NCBI GenBank assembly: GCA_949297665.1
Contig: CASFTO010000090.1
Span: 1 to 33,377 of the forward strand
DNA from: an uncultured Alphaproteobacteria bacterium
GTDB lineage: Bacteria; Pseudomonadota; Alphaproteobacteria; RF32; CAG-239
DNA: 33,377 nucleotides
Direction: 5' to 3'
The notes beneath the pieces were generated by a model that saw only the letters and a program-made list of their open reading frames with translations, was not told where the DNA came from and did not search any database. The number at the start of each line of letters is the position of its first letter. The stretch's first letter is position 1. Shown here in pieces: positions 23,488 to 32,381 of this stretch. The position numbers were made by a program, and so were the translations under genes.

Positions 23488-24864
23488 ATGGCTAAAAAAT
23501 CAACAATTGATTATGTCTGCCAGTCCTGCGGCGCTGTTTATCCTAAGTGGCAGGGAAAATGTGATGCTTGTGGTGAGTGGAATTCAATTGTTGAGGAAAA
23601 GAAGCCTTCTGCCGAATTTTCTAATTTATCTTCTAAAAAACAAGGTAATCAGATTGATTTTGTATCGCTTAATGGCGAAAGTCAAACGTATCAACGGCTT
23701 GTTACAAATTTGTCTGAAATTAACCGTGTTTCCGGCGGAGGACTTGTTCCCGGTTCGGTTATTTTAGTCGGTGGTGATCCCGGTATCGGAAAATCTACAT
23801 TACTTTTGCAAATTTGTGCGGGGGTTGCCAATAAACTTCAAAATAACAGTTGCTTTTATATTTCCGGTGAAGAGGCTATTGATCAAGTGCGTATTCGTGC
23901 TAAACGCTTGGGGTTGGCTGATGCTCCAGTTAGATTAGCGAGTACAACAAGTGTTAAAGATATTGTGACCACTCTAGAAAAAGAAAATCCTTCTTTGGTT
24001 ATTATTGATTCTATACAAACAATGTATATTGATGATGTGGAATCGACGCCAGGTAGTGTGGCTCAAGTCAGAGCAGCTGCTTATGAACTTATTAAAATTG
24101 CTAAGAAAAAAGGATTTATTTTGTTTCTGGTTGGACATGTGACAAAGCAAGGTTCTATCGCCGGACCTCGTGTTTTGGAGCACATGGTCGATACAGTGCT
24201 CTATTTTGAAGGTGACAGAGGACACCATTTCCGCATTTTACGAGCGGTTAAAAACAGATATGGAGCTACTGATGAAATCGGTGTTTTTGAAATGCAGGAT
24301 AATGGCTTAATTGAGGTGGAAAATCCTTCCGCACTCTTTTTAGCTGAACGGCAAGGTTGCGTTTCCGGCTCTTGCGTTTTTGCGGGAATCGAAGGTTCTC
24401 GTCCACTCTTGGTTGAAATACAAGCATTGGTCGGTAATAGCGGTTACACTGGCGCAAAACGAGCCGTTGTCGGATGGGATTCAAACAGACTTGCTATGAT
24501 TTTGGCTGTTTTGGAAGCTCGTTGCGGGATGAATTTTAGTACTCATGATGTTTATTTAAATATTGCCGGAGGTTTGAAAATTACAGAACCTGCTGCAGAT
24601 TTGGCTGTAGCTATGGCTGTTATCTCTTCTATGACCAATAAACCCCTTCCTGCCGATATGGTTGTATTTGGTGAAATTGGACTATCCGGTGAAATCAGAG
24701 CGGTCAGTCAGCCTACCCTTCGACTTAAAGAAGCTCAAAAATTAGGTTTTTCTAATGCTATTATCCCAAATTCTTTTGCTAAAGATAAAAAACAAAAATT
24801 GATTACCGGTATGGCTTATCATGAAATTGGTAATGTCCAAAGGCTTATTTCCAGATTTAATTAG
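23488..24864 (+). CDS. radA: DNA repair protein RadA
   Basis: A RecA-like ATPase that drives branch migration of recombination intermediates. The 458-residue product is of normal length and has all family elements: an N-terminal C4 zinc finger (C11, C14, C25, C28), Walker A GGDPGIGKST at 95-104, the RadA-specific KNRYG motif at 255-259 and a C-terminal Lon-protease-like domain (about 285-450) without peptidase activity in this family. Nothing unusual. It is linked by one base to mlaF and by 9 bases to cvpA. Confidence 0.96.
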   Translation: MAKKSTIDYVCQSCGAVYPKWQGKCDACGEWNSIVEEKKPSAEFSNLSSKKQGNQIDFVSLNGESQTYQRLVTNLSEINRVSGGGLVPGSVILVGGDPGIGKSTLLLQICAGVANKLQNNSCFYISGEEAIDQVRIRAKRLGLADAPVRLASTTSVKDIVTTLEKENPSLVIIDSIQTMYIDDVESTPGSVAQVRAAAYELIKIAKKKGFILFLVGHVTKQGSIAGPRVLEHMVDTVLYFEGDRGHHFRILRAVKNRYGATDEIGVFEMQDNGLIEVENPSALFLAERQGCVSGSCVFAGIEGSRPLLVEIQALVGNSGYTGAKRAVVGWDSNRLAMILAVLEARCGMNFSTHDVYLNIAGGLKITEPAADLAVAMAVISSMTNKPLPADMVVFGEIGLSGEIRAVSQPTLRLKEAQKLGFSNAIIPNSFAKDKKQKLITGMAYHEIGNVQRLISRFN

Positions 24865-24873
24865 GAGTATATT

Positions 24874-25662
24874 ATGGAACCCTTAAATAATATTGATGTT
24901 GTTATTTTAATCGGCGTTGTTCTTTCTATGTTGGTGGCTTTTATTCGTGGTTTTGTAAAGGAAGTGCTTTCTATACTCGGTTTGGCCTTGTTTATTATTC
25001 TTACAACCTATTTAACGCCGATTTTAACGCCTTGGATGAATCAATTTATTGCAAGCAAACTTATGGCTCAATTTGTTATCTTTTTGGTAATTATGGCCAT
25101 TTTTTATGCTTTTTGGATTATTGGTACCGATAATCTTATTGCTAAAATCAGAACGAGTACCTTGAGCTTTATGGATAGACTCTTTGGCTTAGTTTTCGGT
25201 TTTCTCCGTGCCGTACTTATTTTAGGCTTTATCTTTTTAATTGTTAAAATTGTTCTTCCTGAAGAAATAAAAGATAAAGATGGAATTTTAAGAAAATCTC
25301 AGTATTTCATGATGGCGGAACCTTGTTCTGATTTGATTGAATCGTTATTGCCGGAAGATTTTATCGAAAATACAATGAAGTCTGTTGATGATATGAATAA
25401 AACTGAAAAGAAAACCGATAAAAAAGATATAAAAGAAAAGAAGAAAGAAGAAATATCTTCTCAAAGTAAAGAAACAGGTCTTCCTTCTGAATTAGACCAA
25501 AAACAGATGGATAAGATGTTTGATTTGTTGGTTAAGCCTGAAATTAAAAATTCTTCTAAGCAAGCAAAAACTAAATCTGTTGAAAAAACATCTGAAAAAA
25601 CAGGATATGATAAAAAAGAAACAAACAGCTTGGATAGACTGATAGATATTACAGCTGAATAA
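24874..25662 (+). CDS. cvpA: CvpA-family membrane protein with Lys-rich C-terminal tail
   Basis: A 262-residue inner-membrane protein. Four hydrophobic segments fill residues about 8-160, beginning NNIDVVILIGVVLSMLVAFI and containing RGFVKEVLSILGL and FMDRLFGLVFGFLRAVLI, which are typical of CvpA (required for colicin V production; role in envelope maintenance unclear). The remaining 95 residues are hydrophilic, rich in Lys, Glu and Ser, and include the degenerate repeat KKTDKKDIKEKKKEE; this makes the protein longer than E. coli CvpA. AGGAG precedes the start. It is the last gene of the long co-directional run and ends shortly before a bidirectional terminator. purF, its common downstream neighbour, is absent. 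Confidence 0.85.
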   Translation: MEPLNNIDVVILIGVVLSMLVAFIRGFVKEVLSILGLALFIILTTYLTPILTPWMNQFIASKLMAQFVIFLVIMAIFYAFWIIGTDNLIAKIRTSTLSFMDRLFGLVFGFLRAVLILGFIFLIVKIVLPEEIKDKDGILRKSQYFMMAEPCSDLIESLLPEDFIENTMKSVDDMNKTEKKTDKKDIKEKKKEEISSQSKETGLPSELDQKQMDKMFDLLVKPEIKNSSKQAKTKSVEKTSEKTGYDKKETNSLDRLIDITAE

Positions 25663-25676
25663 TATTTATCCTATAA

Positions 25677-25711
25677 TTAAAAAGGCGGTATTAAATACCG
25701 CCTTTTATTTT
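25677..25711. terminator. Bidirectional rho-independent terminator
   Basis: The stem AAAGGCGGTAT / ATACCGCCTTT has a short TAA-type loop and is flanked by an A-run on the left and a T-rich run on the right. It lies between the convergent ends of cvpA (25662) and tyrS (25721) and can serve both. Confidence 0.88.
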
Positions 25712-25720
25712 GTAATCCCG

Positions 25721-26974
25721 CTATTGTAAAATTAATAATCCGTGCTTTTTCTTACCTTGTGATAGTTTTATATTGCCGTTTTCAATGTCCGTTTCGGTAA
25801 TAATATAATTTTCGTCGGTTATGACTTTATCATTTAGCTTCAAACCGGCTTGTTTAATCAAACGACGGGCTTCGCCCTTACTCGCCACAAATCCCAATGA
25901 CATAAATGCATCTAAAACGCCAACGCCCTCTTTTGAACCTATCGCTGTTGGTAAATCATCACCGGCAATTCCTTTTTCAAATGTTTGAATCGCTGTTTCT
26001 TGTGCCGCTTTTGCTTCTGCTTCTCCTCGACAAATTTTCGTTGCCTCAAAAGCTAATATCTTTTTGGCCTCATTTATTTCTTTATCTTGTAATACCTCCA
26101 AACGGCGAACTTCCTCCATGGGTAAGTCTGTGAAAATGCGTAAACATTTACCAACTTCCGCATCGCCAATGTTACGGAAATACTGATAATAATTATATGC
26201 CGGAAGTTTATCTTCATTTATCCAGACAGCGTTACCTTCTGATTTTCCCATTTTTTTACCGGCAGAATCCGTTATTATCGGACTGGTAAATCCAAACAAT
26301 TCCGTATCATAGCGGCGTCTTCCTAATTCTGTTCCCGATACAATGTTTCCCCATTGATCTGCTCCGGCTATTTGGGCTCGACACCCGTATTTTTGTAACA
26401 ATACGCAGAAGTCATATCCTTGAAGCAGCATATAATTAAACTCAAGAAAAGACATAGGTTGTTCTCGTTCCAATCGGCTCTTTACACTATCCATTGTCAA
26501 CATTCTGTTTACAGAATAACAAGTGCCTATATCTCTTAAAAATTCTAAGTAATTTATATTTTTAAACCAATCATAGTTATCTACCATCAGGGCATCATTT
26601 TTGCCTTCTCCAAACCGTAAAAACTTCATAAAAGATTTTTTTAATCCTTCAACATTATGCGCCAAAATTTCTTCACTTAAAAACGGACGTAATTTATCTT
26701 TTCCAGACGGATCTCCGATACGCGCAGTTGCGCCGCCGACTAAAGTTAGTGGCTTGTGTCCGCATTTTTGAAACCAACGGAGCATCATTAATGGAACTAT
26801 ATGCCCTACATGCAAACTATCCCCTGTCGGATCAGACCCTAAGTAACCCACAGCAGGAACGCCTCTTTTTTCACAATCCGCTAAGTACTCATCAAACCCT
26901 TCTTCGTTTGTACATTGATTGTAAAAACCTCTTTCATGCATTATATTCAAAAATTCTGATTTAAAACTTGTCAT
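25721..26974 (-). CDS. tyrS: Tyrosyl-tRNA synthetase
   Basis: Charges tRNA-Tyr with tyrosine. The 417-residue length is normal. Class I signatures are HVGH at residues 55-58 (in DSLHVGHIV) and KKMGKSEG near residue 240, the KMSKS loop. GGATARIGDPSGKDKLRP is typical of the bacterial enzyme, and a C-terminal S4 RNA-binding domain covers about residues 350-410. AAGGAAG lies on the minus strand just before the start. It is divergent from anmK, an arrangement common in Alphaproteobacteria; the 79-base gap between them should hold both promoters, but I see only weak matches. Confidence 0.96.
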   Translation of the reverse strand: MTSFKSEFLNIMHERGFYNQCTNEEGFDEYLADCEKRGVPAVGYLGSDPTGDSLHVGHIVPLMMLRWFQKCGHKPLTLVGGATARIGDPSGKDKLRPFLSEEILAHNVEGLKKSFMKFLRFGEGKNDALMVDNYDWFKNINYLEFLRDIGTCYSVNRMLTMDSVKSRLEREQPMSFLEFNYMLLQGYDFCVLLQKYGCRAQIAGADQWGNIVSGTELGRRRYDTELFGFTSPIITDSAGKKMGKSEGNAVWINEDKLPAYNYYQYFRNIGDAEVGKCLRIFTDLPMEEVRRLEVLQDKEINEAKKILAFEATKICRGEAEAKAAQETAIQTFEKGIAGDDLPTAIGSKEGVGVLDAFMSLGFVASKGEARRLIKQAGLKLNDKVITDENYIITETDIENGNIKLSQGKKKHGLLILQ

Positions 26975-27053
26975 TTTTTCTTCCTTATTACTAAATTTTA
27001 AGTCATATTAGCATAATAAATTGATATTGCAATTACATTAAAAGGTTTTTCTT

Positions 27054-28154
27054 ATGCTTATTCGGGGATTAAATTGCTTGGGTTTAATGGGTACGTCAAC
27101 GTTTGGTGGTGTTGAACTTGCTCTTATTAAAACTGACGGTATTGATATTATTGAGCGTAAAAAAGCCTATGTCGTACCGTATTCCGATTACTTAAAAGAT
27201 CTTATTAAATCTGTCTATGGTTTACAGAGAAATACACCTGAAAATGAAGAAAAACTTAAGATTGTTGATACAGAAGTTTCTGATTTCTATATCCAACTTA
27301 TTAATGATTTCAAAAAAGATTGTGATGATACTGTTGACCTTATTGGAATTGATGGATTGACTATCGTTCATAACCCCAATATCCCTTATACTTATCAGCT
27401 AGGAAACGGACGATATATTGCCGCTAAAACCCAAACTAAGGTTGTTACTCACTTCAGAAATGCCGATATTTGCAGCGGAGGACAAGGAACCCCTATTTCT
27501 TCCAGTTATTTTAATGCTGTTGCTGTAGATGAAGTAAAACCGGTTGCTTATGTTAATATCAGCGGTAAATCCAGTATTACTTGGATTGGTTCTTTTGGGG
27601 AATTCGTAGGCTTTGATTGTGGACCTGGAGATAATTTTATTAATGATTGGACGGCTAAACATGCCAATATGGATAATGATTATAACGGACGATTGGCTAT
27701 CTTAGGTAAAGTGCATGAGAAAATCGTAAATTCGCTTATGCATCATAAATTTTTTGCGAAATTTCCTCCTAAAGCGGCTTATACCGGTATTTTTGCAGAT
27801 AAAGCAGAACATCTTGAAGGTCTTTCTTTGGAAGATGGCGCCGCTACGGCTACTGCTTTTGTTGCTGAGGCTATTTGCTATTCTATTTGTCTTTATCTTC
27901 CTGAATTACCTCAACGCGTTGTTATTTGTGGTAAAGGAGCCGCGAATCCTACATTGATCCGTTTTATCAGACAGCGCCTTCCCAATATTGACGTTGTTGT
28001 CTGTAAAGAAGTTGATATTCCTGTTGATACCGTTAATGCGGAAATTAGTGCTTTTTTAAGCGCCAGAACTATATACTCCTTACCTATAACGTTTCCGTCT
28101 ACTACCGGTGTTGCTCAACCTATGCCCGGAGGTGAAATTTATGAAGCAAACTAA
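27054..28154 (+). CDS. anmK: AnmK-like anhydro-N-acetylmuramic acid kinase with diverged motifs
   Basis: AnmK phosphorylates and opens 1,6-anhydro-MurNAc during peptidoglycan recycling. The 366-residue product has the right length and order: IGIDGLTIVH, FRNADICSGGQGTP, GFDCGPGDNFINDW, FPPKAAYTGIF, LSLEDGAATATAF, ICGKGAANPTLI and the ending TTGVAQPMPGG. Several positions differ from the motifs I know: MSGTSxDG reads MGTSTFGG (12-19), SHGQT reads IDGLT, NIGG reads NISG (168-171), DTGPGN reads DCGPGD (188-193) and CGGG reads CGKG (292-295). D138 in the GGQG-containing motif is kept. It may be active with altered kinetics, have another substrate, or be a pseudokinase. AAGG precedes the start. Its end overlaps the ABC ATPase gene by 14 bases, with GGAGGTG inside its last codons. 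Confidence 0.8.
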   Translation: MLIRGLNCLGLMGTSTFGGVELALIKTDGIDIIERKKAYVVPYSDYLKDLIKSVYGLQRNTPENEEKLKIVDTEVSDFYIQLINDFKKDCDDTVDLIGIDGLTIVHNPNIPYTYQLGNGRYIAAKTQTKVVTHFRNADICSGGQGTPISSSYFNAVAVDEVKPVAYVNISGKSSITWIGSFGEFVGFDCGPGDNFINDWTAKHANMDNDYNGRLAILGKVHEKIVNSLMHHKFFAKFPPKAAYTGIFADKAEHLEGLSLEDGAATATAFVAEAICYSICLYLPELPQRVVICGKGAANPTLIRFIRQRLPNIDVVVCKEVDIPVDTVNAEISAFLSARTIYSLPITFPSTTGVAQPMPGGEIYEAN

Positions 28155-28932
28155 AAAATCTAAGTGTTTGATTAATTCCATAACTTTGGAAACTGTTTGT
28201 AAACAATATGGCGAAACAATTGCTGTCGATAATGTTTCTTTTCAGACTTTTCATGGAGAAGTTATTGCTCTCTTGGGTCCTAACGGTGCTGGTAAATCGA
28301 CCTTAATGAATATGATTTCAGGCTTTTTAGCACCTTCTTCCGGACATATTTGGGTTAATGAAAAAGATGTCGATGTTGATAGTATTGCAACTAAAAAAGA
28401 TGTCGGTTTTTTACCCGAGGGCGCTCCTATGTATACTGATATGTCTGTTGCTCTGTTCTTAAAATATATGATTGAACTGAAACTTAACCTTTCCGAAACA
28501 GAACAATTTTCAAAGGTTCAAATAAAAAAAATATATGACGATGAGTTTCTTCGTATCATTAATTTAGCTAAAATTACAGATGTTTTGCATAAAAAAATCG
28601 AGACCCTTTCTAAAGGATACCTAAGACGCGTCGGCTTTGCACAAAGTATTATCGGAAATCCGCCAATCCTTCTTTTGGATGAACCTACCGACGGACTGGA
28701 TCCTAATCAGAAGGAACATATGAGGCAGTTAATTAAAAATATGAGTAAAGATAAAACTATTTTGATTTCCACTCATCTTCTTGATGAGGCTGAAACCGTT
28801 GCTTCGCGAATTATTTTGATTGATAAAGGTAAAATTGTTGCTGACGGAGATATTAAGTCTATTTTGAAGATTGCAAAAAAAGATAACCTTGCTGACGCTT
28901 TTCAGACGCTTACACATTCGGAGGATGACTGA
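28141..28932 (+). CDS. GldA-like ABC transporter ATPase
   Basis: Cytoplasmic ATP-binding subunit of an ABC-2 type exporter. I start at the ATG at 28141, with GGAGGTG (28129-28135) 5-6 bases upstream, giving 263 residues. Walker A is GPNGAGKST; the signature is a relaxed LSKGYLRRVGFAQ; Walker B is ILLLDEPTDGLDP; and the switch histidine is in ISTHLLDEAE. The K-G-Y signature variant is common in the GldA/CcmA-like branch. Its TGA overlaps by one base the ATG of the permease fusion, which has GGAGG at 28920-28924, so the two are surely one transporter. The exported substrate is unknown; the overlap with anmK suggests, but does not show, a cell-wall link. Confidence 0.92.
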   Translation: MKQTKKSKCLINSITLETVCKQYGETIAVDNVSFQTFHGEVIALLGPNGAGKSTLMNMISGFLAPSSGHIWVNEKDVDVDSIATKKDVGFLPEGAPMYTDMSVALFLKYMIELKLNLSETEQFSKVQIKKIYDDEFLRIINLAKITDVLHKKIETLSKGYLRRVGFAQSIIGNPPILLLDEPTDGLDPNQKEHMRQLIKNMSKDKTILISTHLLDEAETVASRIILIDKGKIVADGDIKSILKIAKKDNLADAFQTLTHSEDD

Positions 28933-31900
28933 TGAATAGTATTAAAACCATTATACGCTACGAATTAATCCGATATTTCTTATCCCCGCTGGCTTATGTT
29001 TATCTTGTCAGCTTTTTGCTTCTAAGCGGTTCTTGCGCTATTTATTTTGGGCATTTTTTTGCTGACGGAAATGCTATTCTTTGGGGATTGTTTGATTATC
29101 AACCTTGGGTTTATCTTCTTTTTATTCCGGGTATCGCCATGCGCTCTTGGGCTGAAGAATTTCGCTCTAAAAGTATTGTGCAAATATTAACTGTTCCGGT
29201 TTCTGTTACTGATTTAGTTTGGGGTAAATTTTTAGCTTCTTGGCTTTTTGCTGTTTTTGCAATTTTGTTGACTTTTCCTTTTTGGATTACGGTTAATCTT
29301 TTGGGAAATCCTGATAATACCGTTATTTTTATCAGTTATATCGGTTGTTTTATTCTTGCCGGTGCAATGCTTGCTATTTCTCAAACAATGTCAGCTTTAA
29401 CCAAAAGTCCTGTTATTGCTTTGGTTTTAGCGGTTTTTGTTAATCTTCTCTTTTTTTGGAGCGGGTTTGATTATGTTCTATTTTGGGCGAGGGAACTTTT
29501 TAATGATGTCATTGTTGATACTATTGTTTCTTTTAGCTTCTTAACTCATTTCGCTTCTCTCAGTCGTGGTTTGGTTGAGTTGAGGGATTTAATCTTTTTT
29601 GCTTCTTTAATTGTTTTCTTTAACTTAATTACTATCGCTGTTATTAGCTTAAAAACTAAGGGAGCTTCCGGATTGATTTCTTCTTCCAGCTTAAAACATG
29701 GTTCTTTGGTCCTTATCCTTTTATTTATTGGCTTTTTTGGTGTTAATGTTATTGCCAATAATATTTTTAGACAACTTAGCTATGATTTTACCGAAGATAA
29801 ATATTTAAGTTTAACTAAAAATACTAAAGATATTTTGCGGAAACTAGACCGTCCTATTACGGCAAAACTTTATTATTCCCCTATTCTTGGACAGCGTAAT
29901 CCCGAAATAAGACAGATATTTGACCAGATTAAATTAATCTTAAAACAATATAAAACTTATTCTAATGGAAAATTTGATTATAAAATATATATGCCATCTT
30001 TTCTGGATAAAACTGAAGATAGAGCTTTAGCTGAAGGTTTGCAACCTATTCCCCTTATCGATATTAATCAAAATGCTCTTTTTGGTATTAGTTTCTCCGA
30101 TACGCTTATGAATAAAACGGTTATTCCGTTCTTCTCCATAGAACGGTTACCTTTTTTAGAGCAGGATTTAACGACTAATATTTATAAAATGCAGCATAAA
30201 AAGAAATCCTTGGGAATTTTAAGTACTCTTCCTCTTCGGGGAAATATTCGACAAGATAACGTTCTTATGAATAAATGGGAAATCATTAAATATATCGAAG
30301 ATTTTTATGATGTTACGTTTATATCTTCCCCAGAGGACTTTAATCAAAAATTTGATGTGTTTATGCTCGTACATCCTTATGCTCTTACTGATGATATTAT
30401 TGAAAAAATTAAACAACAAAATAAGGTCTTACTCCTTATGGATGTTGCTGATGATGCTTCACGCCTTTATTCTCCTATGGGGGGACAATTCCATTCTTCC
30501 GATTTGGGTTCGCTTGCCGATTATTGGGGAATTCAATTTTATGATTTAGGGGTTGCCGCTGATTTTGATAATTCTATTATGGTTGATGAAACCGTTAATT
30601 ATAAAACAAATCCTTCCTTTACGCAAGATTTGTTGCAATTTAAAGTTACTCCGGATGATTTTAATCCTAATCACCGTACTACCTTTAAATTAAATAGTAT
30701 CTTATTTTCTTCTGCCTCTATGGTTATGCCTAAAGAAGGTGCCGATGTTTTGTACTTCCCTTTAATTAAAACCAGCAAAAATTCCGCGCTAATGAATGTT
30801 TTATTGGCTAAAAAAGGCAAAAGCCCTCGGGAAGTTTTAGCGCAGTATTCTCCTGGAAATTCCGTTATCGTTATTGCTGCCGAATTTCTGAGTAATGACC
30901 CGAAGAAACCTTTTGATATTATCGCCGTGGGTGATACTGATTTTATATATGATAATTTTTGGGCTCGCGAATCTAGATTTTTAGACACAACTTATCATAT
31001 TCCTTTATTCGATAGTGCTAATTTTATTCTTAACGCCTTGGATTATTTAACAGATAATGATGATTTAATCAGTTTGCGAGGAAAAACGGCTAAACGCCGT
31101 CCATTATCTTTAGTCGATAATATGCGCAAAATGAATCTATATCGCTATAAACTAAAAGAAATCGATATTTTTGATGCTATAAATGCAGCTAAACAAGGAT
31201 TGGCTGAAGTTGTCGCTAAAAAGAATTTTGAAGAAAGAGATACTTTTACTTCGGACGAATTGGCCGTTATCGGAAATATTCGTTCTGAAATTAATAATTT
31301 ACGGCAAGATTTAAGTTTATTGAAACTTAATGCAAATCAAGATATCTCTCTTTTGGATATTAAAGTTAAGTTTTTTAATATTTACTTTATTGCTTTATTG
31401 ATTGTCTTAATTGTTATTTTCTTCAATATCTATAAAAGAAAGGATAATTTGCATAAATTTAAAGATATTTTTTATTTTGATAAAAATTTATTGAAATTGA
31501 CTCTTGCTGTTTCCCTTATTGTGGCTTGTGCTCTATTTAGTGTATATCTCGAAAATAAAAATAATATCTCTGAATATGAAGATGTTTCTGTTTTCAAAAA
31601 TTTTAATCAGAAACTTAATGATATTGATGTTATAAAACTCCAAAATGCGGATTCTTCTTTAACTTTTGAAAAAATTAATGGTATTTGGACTCTTAAAGAG
31701 TATCCTGAATTACCTGTTTATCAGGAGAGAATCAGACATTTTCTTGTTACGGTTAGTAATATGACTTATTATGAGAAAAAATCTGATAAAGTTGCCGATA
31801 TGAAATATTTTGGCTTTTCTCCGTTGGAAAATAAAGCATCTCCGATGATTTCTGTTAATCTAACTGATAACGAGGGAAAAGATATTGCTGACTTTGATAT

Positions 31901-32381
31901 CGGTTGGTATGATTTGGATTTAGGCAGAGGTTCTAAATCTGCGTTTATTCGTCTGCAAAATAAATTTCAAGTTTGGCTTGTTGAAGCTGATTTTTATGAC
32001 CTATCCTTAAATGTAAATAATTGGACTTATAACAGCTTATGGAATTTACGTTTCGGAAGACTTATTAGTTTTAATGGTGTTTCCGATGATAAGCCTATTA
32101 TGAATTTTGCTAAAACACTTTTAAACTCATATTACTCGAACATCGGTGAAAAAGTTGAAGCCGTCAAATTAGCTTCCGTACAAATTAAAGCTGAGTATAA
32201 TAATCTTTTAGATATTGTTTTTTATAAATCTTCCGATGATAAATATTTTGTGGAGTATGTTTTCTTAACTCAACCGAGTGGCAAACATTTGGTCCTTTTT
32301 GAAAAGTATGTACGCGGAAAATTTTTGCAAATATCTAAAGAAACTTGGAAAGATATAAAAAATGCTATCGAATCAAAATGA
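28932..32381 (+). CDS. Three-part exporter fusion: ABC-2 permease + GldG-like + DUF4340
   Basis: A single 1149-residue open frame. Residues 1-240 form an ABC-2 permease of the GldF type, with about six membrane helices and YQPWVYLLFIPGIAMRSWAE. A further helix (about 253-273) leads into a long periplasmic GldG-like/ABC_transp_aux region (about 275-810, starting YDFTEDKYLSLTKNTKDIL). Helices at about 815-836 and 855-875 then flank a short cytoplasmic segment, followed by a second periplasmic domain (about 885-1145) with the DUF4340 pattern (FEKINGIWTLKEYPELPV, then FGFSPLENKASP). In relatives I know, these are separate genes or at most a permease-GldG fusion. Base composition is even across the joints, and I see no sign of a sequencing frameshift. 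Function unknown; in Bacteroidetes GldFG serves gliding, but many non-gliders have this transporter. Confidence 0.85.
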   Translation: MNSIKTIIRYELIRYFLSPLAYVYLVSFLLLSGSCAIYFGHFFADGNAILWGLFDYQPWVYLLFIPGIAMRSWAEEFRSKSIVQILTVPVSVTDLVWGKFLASWLFAVFAILLTFPFWITVNLLGNPDNTVIFISYIGCFILAGAMLAISQTMSALTKSPVIALVLAVFVNLLFFWSGFDYVLFWARELFNDVIVDTIVSFSFLTHFASLSRGLVELRDLIFFASLIVFFNLITIAVISLKTKGASGLISSSSLKHGSLVLILLFIGFFGVNVIANNIFRQLSYDFTEDKYLSLTKNTKDILRKLDRPITAKLYYSPILGQRNPEIRQIFDQIKLILKQYKTYSNGKFDYKIYMPSFLDKTEDRALAEGLQPIPLIDINQNALFGISFSDTLMNKTVIPFFSIERLPFLEQDLTTNIYKMQHKKKSLGILSTLPLRGNIRQDNVLMNKWEIIKYIEDFYDVTFISSPEDFNQKFDVFMLVHPYALTDDIIEKIKQQNKVLLLMDVADDASRLYSPMGGQFHSSDLGSLADYWGIQFYDLGVAADFDNSIMVDETVNYKTNPSFTQDLLQFKVTPDDFNPNHRTTFKLNSILFSSASMVMPKEGADVLYFPLIKTSKNSALMNVLLAKKGKSPREVLAQYSPGNSVIVIAAEFLSNDPKKPFDIIAVGDTDFIYDNFWARESRFLDTTYHIPLFDSANFILNALDYLTDNDDLISLRGKTAKRRPLSLVDNMRKMNLYRYKLKEIDIFDAINAAKQGLAEVVAKKNFEERDTFTSDELAVIGNIRSEINNLRQDLSLLKLNANQDISLLDIKVKFFNIYFIALLIVLIVIFFNIYKRKDNLHKFKDIFYFDKNLLKLTLAVSLIVACALFSVYLENKNNISEYEDVSVFKNFNQKLNDIDVIKLQNADSSLTFEKINGIWTLKEYPELPVYQERIRHFLVTVSNMTYYEKKSDKVADMKYFGFSPLENKASPMISVNLTDNEGKDIADFDIGWYDLDLGRGSKSAFIRLQNKFQVWLVEADFYDLSLNVNNWTYNSLWNLRFGRLISFNGVSDDKPIMNFAKTLLNSYYSNIGEKVEAVKLASVQIKAEYNNLLDIVFYKSSDDKYFVEYVFLTQPSGKHLVLFEKYVRGKFLQISKETWKDIKNAIESK

